Assembly: GCF_010894435.1 (NCBI RefSeq)
Contig: NZ_JAAIXZ010000007.1
Span: 157,339 to 221,338 of the forward strand
Direction of reading: 5' to 3'
Source of the DNA: Pyxidicoccus trucidator
Lineage (GTDB): Bacteria > Myxococcota > Myxococcia > Myxococcales > Myxococcaceae
Length of the DNA: 64,000 nt
The position numbers and the translations under genes are program-made. Below are positions 1-36,200 of this stretch, piece by piece. The notes beneath the pieces were generated by a model. That model saw nothing but the letters and a program-made list of their open reading frames with translations, made no database searches and was not told the DNA's origin. The stretch's first letter is position 1. Every line of letters begins with the position of its first letter.

Positions 1-26234
<26,234 letters not shown>

Positions 26235-26374
26235 GACCAGACTTCCTTTCCCGGCGCGCACACGACTCCACGACAGGGCCCCTGGGGGCCGGCCGCGCGT
26301 TGCACGCGCTCACGAAGAATACTCAATCGAAGTTGAAATCGCGGGAGCGACGATGGAACGGCGCAGGGGTGGAA
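26235..26374 (-). promoter_or_regulatory. Intergenic region before NRPS2, possible promoter
   Basis: This 140-bp gap is the longest non-coding stretch in the window. It holds an AT-rich patch at about 26313-26341, conspicuous in this GC-rich DNA, and a short inverted repeat (GGCCCC/GGGGCC) at about 26276-26290. I see no convincing -35/-10 pair and no U-tailed terminator. It suggests, but does not prove, that NRPS2 has its own transcription start. Confidence 0.35.
26241..26250 (-). promoter_or_regulatory. Ribosome binding site of NRPS2
   Basis: On the minus strand GAAAGGAAGT precedes the ATG at 26234 by about seven bases. This is the clearest Shine-Dalgarno sequence in the window and supports the chosen NRPS2 start. 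Confidence 0.7.
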
Positions 26375-28807
26375 TCAGGCCAGGCGCTTGGGCGAAGGCT
26401 GCAGCGTCAGCGTGTTCCTGACGTGGGACTCCACCGCCTGTCGCGTGTACAGCAGCGGGTGGTACTGGACCTGCTGGCTCAGGTCCATCAGGTCCTCACG
26501 GTGCGGGTGGAAGAAGTGCTCGCTCTGGCCGGGCGCGTGGATGGACATGGAGCGGGAGAGGTCTCCCAGGTCGATGACCACGCGCAGGGCGGTGCCGTGG
26601 ATGACGTTGAAGGGCCGGCTCCACTGGAAGGAGGCGCCGTCCACCGAGTAGTTGTCACCGCGCGCGGGCTGCGTCCGGCTGTTGGCGGCACGCCGCAGCG
26701 GCCCGGGGATGCCCGGCCCGCCCAGCACCCCGTGCTGGTACGTCAGCGTGTGCACGCGGCCCCAGGTCCACCCCTTCGCGTCCGCCCCGTAGTGCTTTGC
26801 CAGCCAGCGGACGGCCTCGCCGAGCGCACGCCGGAGCACGTCGTCGCGCGTCTCCCGCTCGGGCGTCTTCGGGTCGTCCCACCACGAGTCTTCGGGCTTC
26901 GACATCAGGTCGACGACCAGCGGCATGTGCAGGCTGCCGTGGCGCTCGTATTCGCCGTCCAGGTAGCGCTCCGCCAGCTTCGGCCCCAGCTTGTGGCGCA
27001 GCAGGGCGCGCAGCACGTGGATGTACCAGGCCTGGAAGACGGTGGCGCCGGTGCGGTCCACCTCGAAGCGCAAGTCCCACGCAGCCAGCTCCGCCAGCGC
27101 CTTCGCCTGCGCGTCGTCCTCGGGCTTCACCGCCAGCAGGTACGGGCGCAGCAGCTCCGCTGGGAGGGAGTACGTCTCTGCCTGGATGCGGCGCATGTCC
27201 TCCACGGTGTGCCGGGTCCCCGCCGCCAGCAGGTCCGTGATTCGCCTGGCGCGGTAGCCCGGGAACCAGTTGCTGGCGATGGCGTACGGGTAGTCATCCG
27301 ACGTGATTTTGTTGTTCGCGGTGACCGCGAAGCCCGCGGGCGGGTTGAGGGAGGAGGGCAGCTCCTCGAAGGGGATGTAGCCCCGCCATTCGTACTCGCC
27401 CGTCCAGCCCGGCACCGGCACCGTCCCCTGGTGATTGGGGGCGCGCAGGGGGATGAGGCCCGTGGACTGGTAGCCCACGTTGCCGTCCGCGTCGGCGTAC
27501 ACGAAGTTCTGTCCCGGGCTCTCCCACAGCGCGCAGGCCGCGCGGAACTCCGTCCAGCCCTTCGCCAGGTTCAGCCCCAGCAGCGCGTCGATGAGGGGCA
27601 GGCTCTCCGCGTGGGCCCACCGCAGCGCCATGGGCTCGGCGTCGCCGAGCGCGCGGCCCATGGCCTTGTTGACGAGCGGCCCATGGCGGGTGGAGTGGAT
27701 GACCACCTCGACGGACGGGCCGCCCCGGACGGGAAGCGTCTCGCGCGTCACCTCCAGGTCATGCCACGCGCCCTGGTACTCGTAGCGCCGGGGCGCCTTC
27801 GGGTCGTCCAGCTTCTCCACGTAGAAGTCCTGGGTGTCGGGCCCCAGGTTGGACATGCCCCACGCGGAGTGGCCGTTGTGGCCGATGACGACCAGCGGCA
27901 CGCCGGGCAGCGAGAAGCCCACGTGGTTGAACCGGCCGCCGTGCAGGCCGTTCTCGTACCATTGGGACGGCAGGCCCAGGCCGATGTGGATGTCGTTGGC
28001 GAGCAGCGGCTTGCCGCTGGCGGTGCGCTGGCCGTGCACCACCCAGTTGTTGCTGCCGGAGACGATGTTCGGGTCTCCGAGCACGGCGTCCGTGGCGTCC
28101 AGCCCCTCCAGGGACTTCACGCCCCGCAGGCCCTCGAGCATCGCCTCGGGGGGGACGATGAGCGGCGTCTGCGGCGCGTGCGTGGGCAGCAGCAGCGCCG
28201 CCACGTCCTCTCCCGCCTCGGCCACCAGGCGCGCGCGCAGCAGCTCCAGCCGGTGGTTGCCGCCCAGCATCATCGCCAGCAGGTTGCCGCGCACCAGCGT
28301 GTCCACCGGCGTCCACGGGGCCGGGGTGGTGCCGAAGAGGGTGAACTCCAGGGGGAGCGGCTCCAGGGCGATGCGCGCATTCACTCCGGCGGAGTAGGCG
28401 TCGAGGATGGCGCGTGACTCCGCGCCCACCCGGGGCAGGGCCTGCTCCGCCATGCGCCGCAGCCCCAGCGTGCGCATGAGTCGGTCCATGGGCACCAGCC
28501 GGGGGCCCATCACCGAGGCGAGCAGCCCGCTGCCGGTGAGGCGGCCGAAGTCGAGCTGCCACAGCCGGTCCTGGGCGTGGACGTAGCCCTGGGCGAAGAA
28601 CAGGTCCTGCTCGTCTTGCGCGTAGAGGTGGGGCGTGCCCCAGGTGTCGCGGAGGATTTCCACGGGGCCGCGCAGGCCGTCCACCTGGAGGGTGCCTTGC
28701 AGGCGCGGCCAGCGGCGGCGGGCGAGCCAGGGGCCGAGGCCCGGCGTGGCGACGGCCAGGGCCGGGGGTATCCGGCGGAGCAATTGGAGCCAGCGGAGGG
28801 GGTTCAT
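26375..28807 (-). CDS. Penicillin acylase family (S45) Ntn hydrolase
   Basis: 810 residues from ATG at 28807, which overlaps the MFS stop by 4 bp. The frame is open further upstream but runs through the MFS gene and is not homologous there. The sequence matches the S45 penicillin/AHL acylase family: RDTWGTPHLYAQDEQDLFFAQGY-like N-terminal region, then SGSNNWVV, in which Ser252 (28052-28054) is the expected autocleavage point and new N-terminal nucleophile. This gives an alpha part of about 251 residues and a beta part of about 559, normal for the family. No convincing signal peptide is visible, although the N-terminus has Arg residues and a short apolar run. In a biosynthetic cluster such enzymes can remove an N-acyl group after assembly (as PvdQ does in pyoverdine) or serve in resistance. 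The substrate is unknown; an unrelated lactone acylase role is also possible. Confidence 0.93.
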   Translation of the reverse strand: MNPLRWLQLLRRIPPALAVATPGLGPWLARRRWPRLQGTLQVDGLRGPVEILRDTWGTPHLYAQDEQDLFFAQGYVHAQDRLWQLDFGRLTGSGLLASVMGPRLVPMDRLMRTLGLRRMAEQALPRVGAESRAILDAYSAGVNARIALEPLPLEFTLFGTTPAPWTPVDTLVRGNLLAMMLGGNHRLELLRARLVAEAGEDVAALLLPTHAPQTPLIVPPEAMLEGLRGVKSLEGLDATDAVLGDPNIVSGSNNWVVHGQRTASGKPLLANDIHIGLGLPSQWYENGLHGGRFNHVGFSLPGVPLVVIGHNGHSAWGMSNLGPDTQDFYVEKLDDPKAPRRYEYQGAWHDLEVTRETLPVRGGPSVEVVIHSTRHGPLVNKAMGRALGDAEPMALRWAHAESLPLIDALLGLNLAKGWTEFRAACALWESPGQNFVYADADGNVGYQSTGLIPLRAPNHQGTVPVPGWTGEYEWRGYIPFEELPSSLNPPAGFAVTANNKITSDDYPYAIASNWFPGYRARRITDLLAAGTRHTVEDMRRIQAETYSLPAELLRPYLLAVKPEDDAQAKALAELAAWDLRFEVDRTGATVFQAWYIHVLRALLRHKLGPKLAERYLDGEYERHGSLHMPLVVDLMSKPEDSWWDDPKTPERETRDDVLRRALGEAVRWLAKHYGADAKGWTWGRVHTLTYQHGVLGGPGIPGPLRRAANSRTQPARGDNYSVDGASFQWSRPFNVIHGTALRVVIDLGDLSRSMSIHAPGQSEHFFHPHREDLMDLSQQVQYHPLLYTRQAVESHVRNTLTLQPSPKRLA

Positions 28808-30225
28808 GACTCGGCGCTCCCGGGGGTGGCGAGGGGCGGGGGGGCGTCCTCGTTGCGCGTGGTGGTCGAGGGCGTGGGCGCGCCTCGCGGAGGGGTGGGC
28901 AGGGTGTCGGGCAGTTCGGTCTCCACGTTGCGCAGGCGGGGTGAAAGCCACAGCACCAGCACGTTCGTCAGCAGCAGCAGGCTGAGCATGACGAACATGA
29001 GCGCGACGCCGCGTCCCTGGCCGGTGCCAATCACCCGTCCGACGGAGTCGGCGAGCGCGCCGCCTGGCGCCATCCACGGCTCGAAGAAGCGGTCCGCCAG
29101 GATGCCACCGACGAGGGACACGAGCAGGGTCATGCTCTGGAAGACCACGCGCCGCAGGGCGGCGACGCGCCCCTGCAGCGCGGGGGGCACCTTGGTCTGC
29201 CAGATGAACTGCTGGCTGGCCTGGATGAGGGGGAAGGTGAAGAGGAAGGTGGCGGCGGCGACCGCGATGAGCGGCACGCTGGGGGGCAGGGCGGCCAGCA
29301 GGAGGACGAGCCCGCCCAGGGTGGAGATGAGGGCGAGGCCCAGGATGCGGCGCCTGGGGCCTCCCCAGAGGCTGGTGACGATGCCACCCGTCAGTCCCCC
29401 CATGCCGGCGATGGAGGCAATCCACTTCAGCGAGTGGATGTCCGTGAAGGCGAGCACCAGCGGGTTGATGAGCAGCATCACCATGGCCACGATGAAGGCG
29501 CTGGCCGAGATGAAGACCAGCAGGCCGACCAGGCCCGGCCGCTCGCGGACGAAGCGCCAGGCCTCCACGAGGTCCGCCGTCAGGGAGCGCGGCCCCGCGG
29601 GCCCGGCGCCACGGGGCGGCGTGGGGAGCCGGACGACGAGCAACGTCCCCGCGGCGAAGACGTAGGAGACCGCGTCCAGGAGCAGGATGCCGCGCATGCC
29701 GATGGTGCCCAGCAGCGCGGTCGCGAGGAGGGGGCCGGCAATCAGCGAGAAGGCGCTGCTCAGCTCCGTCATTCCGGTGGCGCGGCCCAGGTGCTTCCGG
29801 GGGACCAGCAGCGGCACGGTGGCGCTCCACGCCGGGAAGCTCAGCGTGGAGCAGGCGGAGCCCAGGAAGATGGGGCCGTAGAAGTACCCGGTCTGCAGGG
29901 TCCAGTACCCGGCGTCGCGGCCCGCGAACAGCAGCCAGATGAGGAAGATGCTGAACCCCGAGCCCACGTTCCCCAGCAGGATGAGCTTGCGCCGGTCCCA
30001 CCGGTCCGCGAGGACGCCCGTCAGCGGCGACAGCAGCACCGTGGGCAGGGTGCTGAAGAAGTAGATGAGGGCGAACCGGGTGACGGAGCCGGACAGCTCG
30101 TAGACGTACGCCCCGAGCGCGAAGTTCGTCAGGCCGCTGCCCAACATGGAGATGAACTGCCCGAGCCAGACGGTGCCGAAGGTCCGCATCGAGTGGCCCG
30201 GCGGGGAGGGAGCCTGGGGATTCAT
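28804..30225 (-). CDS. MFS exporter
   Basis: 473 residues with many hydrophobic segments, resembling the 10-12 helix major facilitator exporters often found in NRPS/PKS clusters (EntS/MFS_3-like). The signature loop after the second helix reads GVLADRWDRRKLILLGN (residues 70-86). The start ATG overlaps the NRPS1 stop (ATGA, 30222-30225), and the stop overlaps the next start in the same way, so the gene is translationally coupled with the TE-bearing NRPS and the acylase. The likely role is export or self-protection, in the inner membrane. Substrate is inferred only from context. The C-terminus is a Pro/Thr-rich cytoplasmic tail. Confidence 0.93.
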   Translation of the reverse strand: MNPQAPSPPGHSMRTFGTVWLGQFISMLGSGLTNFALGAYVYELSGSVTRFALIYFFSTLPTVLLSPLTGVLADRWDRRKLILLGNVGSGFSIFLIWLLFAGRDAGYWTLQTGYFYGPIFLGSACSTLSFPAWSATVPLLVPRKHLGRATGMTELSSAFSLIAGPLLATALLGTIGMRGILLLDAVSYVFAAGTLLVVRLPTPPRGAGPAGPRSLTADLVEAWRFVRERPGLVGLLVFISASAFIVAMVMLLINPLVLAFTDIHSLKWIASIAGMGGLTGGIVTSLWGGPRRRILGLALISTLGGLVLLLAALPPSVPLIAVAAATFLFTFPLIQASQQFIWQTKVPPALQGRVAALRRVVFQSMTLLVSLVGGILADRFFEPWMAPGGALADSVGRVIGTGQGRGVALMFVMLSLLLLTNVLVLWLSPRLRNVETELPDTLPTPPRGAPTPSTTTRNEDAPPPLATPGSAES

Positions 30226-33200
30226 GAGACGTCGCGCTCCAGGGAGTCCAGGTGATGGGCGAGCCGCTCGGCCACGTGGGGGACGTGGGGCGCGCTCAGC
30301 AGCGTGTAGTGGTCGCCCGGCACTTCATACACCGTGAGCGTGCCGGGGAGCCACGCGCTCCAGCCCAGGTCCTTCGCCGGAGCGGGCCCGGCGGGTGGAA
30401 TGGCCGCGCGGAGGACGATGGCGGGGCCCTGGAAGGCGCGGGCGGGCACGTAGGTGCGCAGCGCGTGGTCCAGCCGCTGGTAGACACGGAAGAGGCGCTC
30501 GGCCGCGTCCAGGTCCAGGTCCGGTGCGCCCGAGGGCGAGCGCCGTGCCTGCTCCAGCACGTGGGCCAGCGCCTCCCTCGCCTCCACCCGCCGCAAGAGG
30601 TCCACGTCCAGCGTCAGGCCTTCCCACGACAGCCCGAGCAGGCGGCCGAAGCCGGCCAGGTCCGCCAGGGTGTCCGGCTCGGGCGCGGGCCGACTGCCGG
30701 GGGCCACGCTGTCGAGGAGGGCCAGCAGCTCCACCTGTTCGCCCGCGTCCTGGAGCCGCCGCGCCAGCTCGTGCGCGACGAGCCCGCCGAAGGACCAGCC
30801 GCCCAGGACGTAGGGCCCCCGGGGCTGCACGGCGCGCACCTGGCGCAGGTACTGGTCCGCCAGCGCTTCGACGGAGTCATGGGGCGGCTCGCCGCCGTCC
30901 ATGCCGGAGGCGTGCACGCCATACACGGGCCTGTCGGGGCCGAGCAGGCGGGCGAGCTCGGAGAACCTACCCACGCCGCCCCCTCCGCCATGGAAGAGGA
31001 AGAAGGGACGCCGGCCGGGCGCACCCGCGTTCATCCGCGTCAGGTTGGGCGGGGTGCTGGCTCCGTCCCGCCGCTGCTCCAGCCAGCGCACCAGCCGCTC
31101 CACGGTGGCGGACTGGAAGATGGCGGAGATGGGGATGCTGAGGCCGGTGCTGTCCCGCACGCGGGCCACCAGCCTCACGGCCAGCAGCGAGTGGCCTCCC
31201 AGCGCGAAGAAGTCGTCGGTGAGGCCCACGCGCGGCACGCGCAGGACGCTGGCGAAGGTCTCCGTGAGACGCGTCTCCAGCGGGGTGCGCGGGGCGACGT
31301 ACTCGGTGCCGGGCGCGGGTGCGTCCGGCGCGGGCAGGGCCCTGCGGTCCACCTTGCCGTTGGCCGTCAGCGGCAGCACGGGGAGCGCCACCAGGGCCGC
31401 GGGCACCATGAACCCGGGCAGCCGCTGCTGGAGGAAGGCGCGCAGGTGCTCGAGGTCCAGCGCGGCGCCCTCGCTCGCGGGCGCCGGGACGACGTAGGCG
31501 ACGAGGCGCTTGTCGCCGGGCACGTCCTCGCGCACCAGGGCGATGGTGTCTCGCACCTGGGGCCAGGCGAGGAGGGCGGCCTCGACTTCGCCCAGCTCAA
31601 TCCGGAAGCCGCGCACCTTCACCTGGGTGTCGGCGCGGCCGAGGTATTCGAGGATGCCGTCGTCGCGCCAGCGCACGCGGTCTCCGGTGCGGTAGAGGCG
31701 GGCGCCGGGGATGCCGGAGAGGGCGTCGGGGACGAAGCGCTCGGCGGTGAGGGCGGGCTGCTCGACGTAGCCCCGGGCCACGCCGTCGCCGCCGATGAAC
31801 AGCTCTCCGGTGACTCCGACGGGGACGGGCTGGCCGGAGTCGTCCAGCACGTAGACGCAGGTGTTGGAGATGGGCCTGCCGATGGGGACGGAGGCGCCCA
31901 CCTGCGCGGCGTCCGTCATCCGGTAGCAGACGGCGAAGACGGCCGTCTCGGTGGGGCCGTAGCCGTTGGTGAGGGTGGCGCTCAGGCCCTCCAGCACCCT
32001 GCGGGCATGCGGGGCGGGGACGACGTCGCCTCCGGCGATGATCTGCCGGACGGTGCGCAGCGAGTCGAACTCGGACTCCACCATCTGGCTGAAGAGGCCG
32101 GAGGGCAGCCAGGTGGTGGTGATGCGCTTGTCGCGCAGCAGCGAGGCCAGCTCTTCCAGCGACGGGGTGTGGGGCGGCAGGAGGACGAGGCGACCGCCAT
32201 GCAGCAGCGAGCCCCACAGCTCCGAAGTGAAGACGTCGAACGAGGTCGGCGCCACCTGCAGGAGAGTCTCGTCGGGGCCGTAGTGGAGGTGGTCGATGCC
32301 GAAGATGGTGCGCAGCACGGACCGGTGCTGGAGGGCGACGCCCTTGGGCCGGCCGGTGCTGCCGGAGGTGAAGACGATGAAGGCGAGGCTGCCGGGCAGG
32401 GCCGTGGACGGCGGCGCGGTCGTGGGCAGGTGCGACAGGACGGCGTCGTCCAGCACCACGGTGGGCAGGCCCTCGGCGGGCATCCTCGGCAGCAGCGCGC
32501 GGGTGGTGATGAGGGCGCGCGGCCGTGCGTCCTCCACCATGCCGGCGAGCCGCGCGGGCGGGTAGTTGACGTCCAGCGGGACGTAGGCGCCACCCGCCTT
32601 GAGGAGGGCCAGCACCGCCACCACCAGCTCCAGCGAGCGCTCCAGGCCGAGGGCCACCCGTGCGTCGGTGGACACGCCCAGGCTCTTCAGGTGCCACGCG
32701 AGCTGGTTGGCGCGCTCGTCGAGCTGCCGGTACGTGAGGTGGGCGTCCCCCGCCTCGACGGCGACCTTGTCCGGGTAGCGCGCGGCCACCTGGGCGAAGA
32801 TGTCGGGGAGGGTGGAGTCGCGCGGGTAGTCCGCGGCGGTGGCGTTCCAGTCCACCAGCATCCGCTGGCGCTCCGCCTCGGTGAGCATGGACACGGAGGA
32901 CAGGGGCGCCTCGGGCCGGGCGACCAGCGCTTCCACCAGCGTGCGGAAGTGCTCCGTCATCCGGGCCGCCGTGGCCGCGTCGAACAGGTCCGTGTTGTAG
33001 ACGAGGGCGCCCTGGTAGCCCCCGGGCGCGTCCCGGAGGCTCAGCTCCAGCTCGAAGCGGACGGTGGGGGTGTCCAGCTCCACCGGGCGCAGCGCCAGGC
33101 CCTGGCCCGTCAGCGTGGCCATGGGCGAGTTCTGCATGGCGAAGATGACCTGGAAGAGCGGGGGGCGGCTCAAGTCGCGCTCCGGGTGCAGCTCCTCCAC

Positions 33201-36200
33201 CAGCCGCTCGAAGGGCACGTCCTGGTGCGCGTACGCCCCCAGCGCCGTCTCCCTCACCTGGCGCAGCAGGGACAGGAAGGAGCCGCTCGCGTCCACCCGG
33301 GCCCGGAGCACCAGCGTGTTGATGAAGAAGCCGATGAGGCCTTCCAGGTCCGCATGCTGGCGGCCGGCGATGGGCGTGCCGACGGCGACGTCCCGCTGCC
33401 CGGAGTAGCGCGACAGGAGCACCTGCCAGGCCGCGAGCAGCAGCATGAAGGGCGTGAGCCCCTCCTGCTGGCACAGCGACTGGACGGCCTCGGAGACTGG
33501 CTGCGAGAGGCGGAAGGTCAGCTCCGCGCCGCGGAAGGTCTGCACGGGCGGGTGCGGCCTGTCCGTGGGCAGCTCCAGCTTGGGGAGCCCCGAGAGCTGC
33601 TGGCGCCACCAGTCGAGCTGCTCCTCCAGCACCTCGCCCTGGAGCCACTGGCGCTGCCAGACGGCATAGTCGGCGTACTGGAGGGGCAGCGGCGGGAGGG
33701 GGGAGGGCGCGCCCCGGGCAAAGGCCTCGTAGAGCGCCGCCATCTCTCGCACCAGCACGCCCATGGACCAGCCGTCCGAGACGATGTGGTGCAGGTTGAG
33801 CATGAGCACGTGCTCGGTGGGGCCCAGCCTCCACAGCCGTGCGCGCATCAGCGGGCCGGCGGCGAGGTCGAAGGGCCGCGCGACTTCCTCGCGCACCTGC
33901 CGGTGGAGCTCCTGGAGGGCCGCGTCCGACTCCAGGCCGCTCAGGTCCACCTCGTGCAGTGGCAGTCCGGCGGGAGGGGAGATGCGCTGGAGGGGCTGGC
34001 CCTCTTCCTGGACGAAGGTGGTGCGCAGCGCCTCGTGGCGGTGGAACAGCTCGGACAGGCCGCGCTGGAGTGCGTCGCCGTCCAGCGGCCCCTCCAGGCG
34101 CAGCGCGACGGGGATGTTGTAGGGCGTGCCGCCGGGCTCGAGCTGGTCGATGAACCACAGCCGCTGCTGGGCGAAGGACAGCGGCAGCGGGCCCGCGCGG
34201 GGCACGGGAACGGGGACGGGCGCCTGGCGTCGCGGAGCGGAGCCCTGGGCCTCGTCGATGCGGCGGGCCAGTGCCTCCAGGGTGGGCTGCTCGAAGAGCG
34301 CACGCAGGGGGAGCTCCACCGCGAAGGCGGAGCGGATGCGCGAGACGAGCCGCGTGGCCAGCAGCGAGTGCCCGCCCAGCGCGAAGAAGTTGTCGTGGAG
34401 GCCCACGCGCGGCACGAGCAGCAGGGTCGCCATGAGCTCCGCCAGCACCTGCTCGGTGCGGGTGCGGGGGGCGACGTGGGCCTCGTCCGCGAGCGCGCGC
34501 ACCGCGCCGGGGGTGGGCAGCGCCTTCCTGTCCACCTTCCCTTGCGGCGTGAGCGGCAAGGCCGGCAGCACCACCAGCGACGAGGGCACCATGTACCCGG
34601 GCAGGCGCCGCGTGAGGAAGTCGCGCAGGTGCGCGGTGTCCAGCGGCGAGGCTCCGTCACCCGAGGCGGGCACGACGTAGCCCACGAGCCGCTTGTCCCC
34701 CGGCACGTCCTCGCGCGCGAGGGCGACGGCCTCGCGGACCTCCGGATGGGCGAGCAGGGCGGCCTCGACTTCGGCCAGCTCAATCCGATAGCCGCGCACC
34801 TTCACCTGGGCATCCGCGCGGCCGAGGAACTCCAGCACGCCGTCACCGCGCCAGCGGACGAGGTCTCCGGTGCGGTAGAGGCGAGCGCCGGGGACTCCGG
34901 AGTGGGCGTCGGGGACGAAGCGCTCGGCGGTGAGGGCGGGTTGCTCGACGTAGCCCCGGGCCACGCCGTCGCCGCCGATGAGCAGCTCACCCGTGACTCC
35001 GACGGGCACCGGCTGGCCGGAGTCGTCCAGCACGTACACCCGCGTGTTGCCGATGGGGCGGCCGATGGGGACGGAGGTGCCCACCTGCTCCACCGACGTC
35101 ATGCGGTGGTAGGAGGCGAAGAGGGTCGTCTCCGTGGGTCCGTAGCAGGCCGTCACCGGAATGAGCATTCCTTCCAGCACCCGGCGCACGTGGGGCGCGC
35201 TCACCACGTCGCCTCCGGTGAGCAACTGCCTTACCCCACGCAGGGCACGGAGGTCGTGGTCCACCACCTGGGTGAAGAGGCCGGCGGTGAGGTGCAGCGT
35301 CGTCACCCCGTGCTTCACCAGCACGGCCTCCAGCTCCTTCAAGTCTGAGGGCGAGTGGGGCGGGAAGACGACGAGGCGCGCCCCGTGGAGCAGCGGGCCC
35401 CACAGCTCCAGGGTGGAGGCGTCGAAGGAGACCGGGGCGATGAGGAGGAAGGTCTCCTCCGGGCCCAGGTGCGCGTAGTCCACGCCGAGGACGGTGCGCA
35501 GCACGGCGGCGTGCGGAGTCCCCACGCCCTTGGGACGGCCCGTGGAGCCGGAGGTGAAGTCGATGTACGCGAGGCTGTCGGGCAGGGCCGTGGACAGCGG
35601 CGCGGACGTGGGCTGTCCCTCCAGGGACACCTCGCCCAGCACCACGGCGGGCAGCCCGTCCGCGGGCAGCTTCGCCAGCAGCTCGCGCGTGGTGACGAGC
35701 ACGCACGGGCGCGCGTCCTCCACCATCGCGGCGAGCCGCTCGCGGGGATACGACGAGTCCAGCGGGACGTAGGCGCCGCCGGCCTTGAGGATGGCCACCA
35801 GCGCCACCACCAGCTCTAGCGAGCGGTCCACCGCGAGGGCGACTCGCGCGTCGGTGCTCACGCCCAGGCCGCGCAGGTGGTGCGCGAGCTGGTTGGCGCG
35901 CGCGTCGAGCTGCCGGTAGGTGAGCTTCGAGGCTCCGAGCTCGTCGGCGAACTCGACGGCGACTTGGTCCGGGGTGCGGGCCACCACCTGGGCGAAGACC
36001 TCGGGCAGGGTGGAGCCTCGCGGGTAGTCGGTGGCGGTGGCGTTCCAGTCCACCAACATCCGCTGGCGCTCTGCCCCCGTGAGCAGGGACACCGAGGACA
36101 GGGGCGCCTCGGGATGGGTGACGAGCGCCTCCGTCACGGTGCGGAAGTGCTCCGCCAGACGCAGGGCCGTGGCGGGCTCGAAGAGGTCGGTGTTGTAGGT

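Noticed and set aside
26276..26290. GC-rich inverted repeat as a terminator
   Set aside because: The loop would be only about two to four bases and no T-run follows, so I do not call it a terminator.
28808..30001. Upstream extension of the acylase reading frame
   Set aside because: It lies inside the MFS gene; the ATGA overlap and family similarity begin at 28807.
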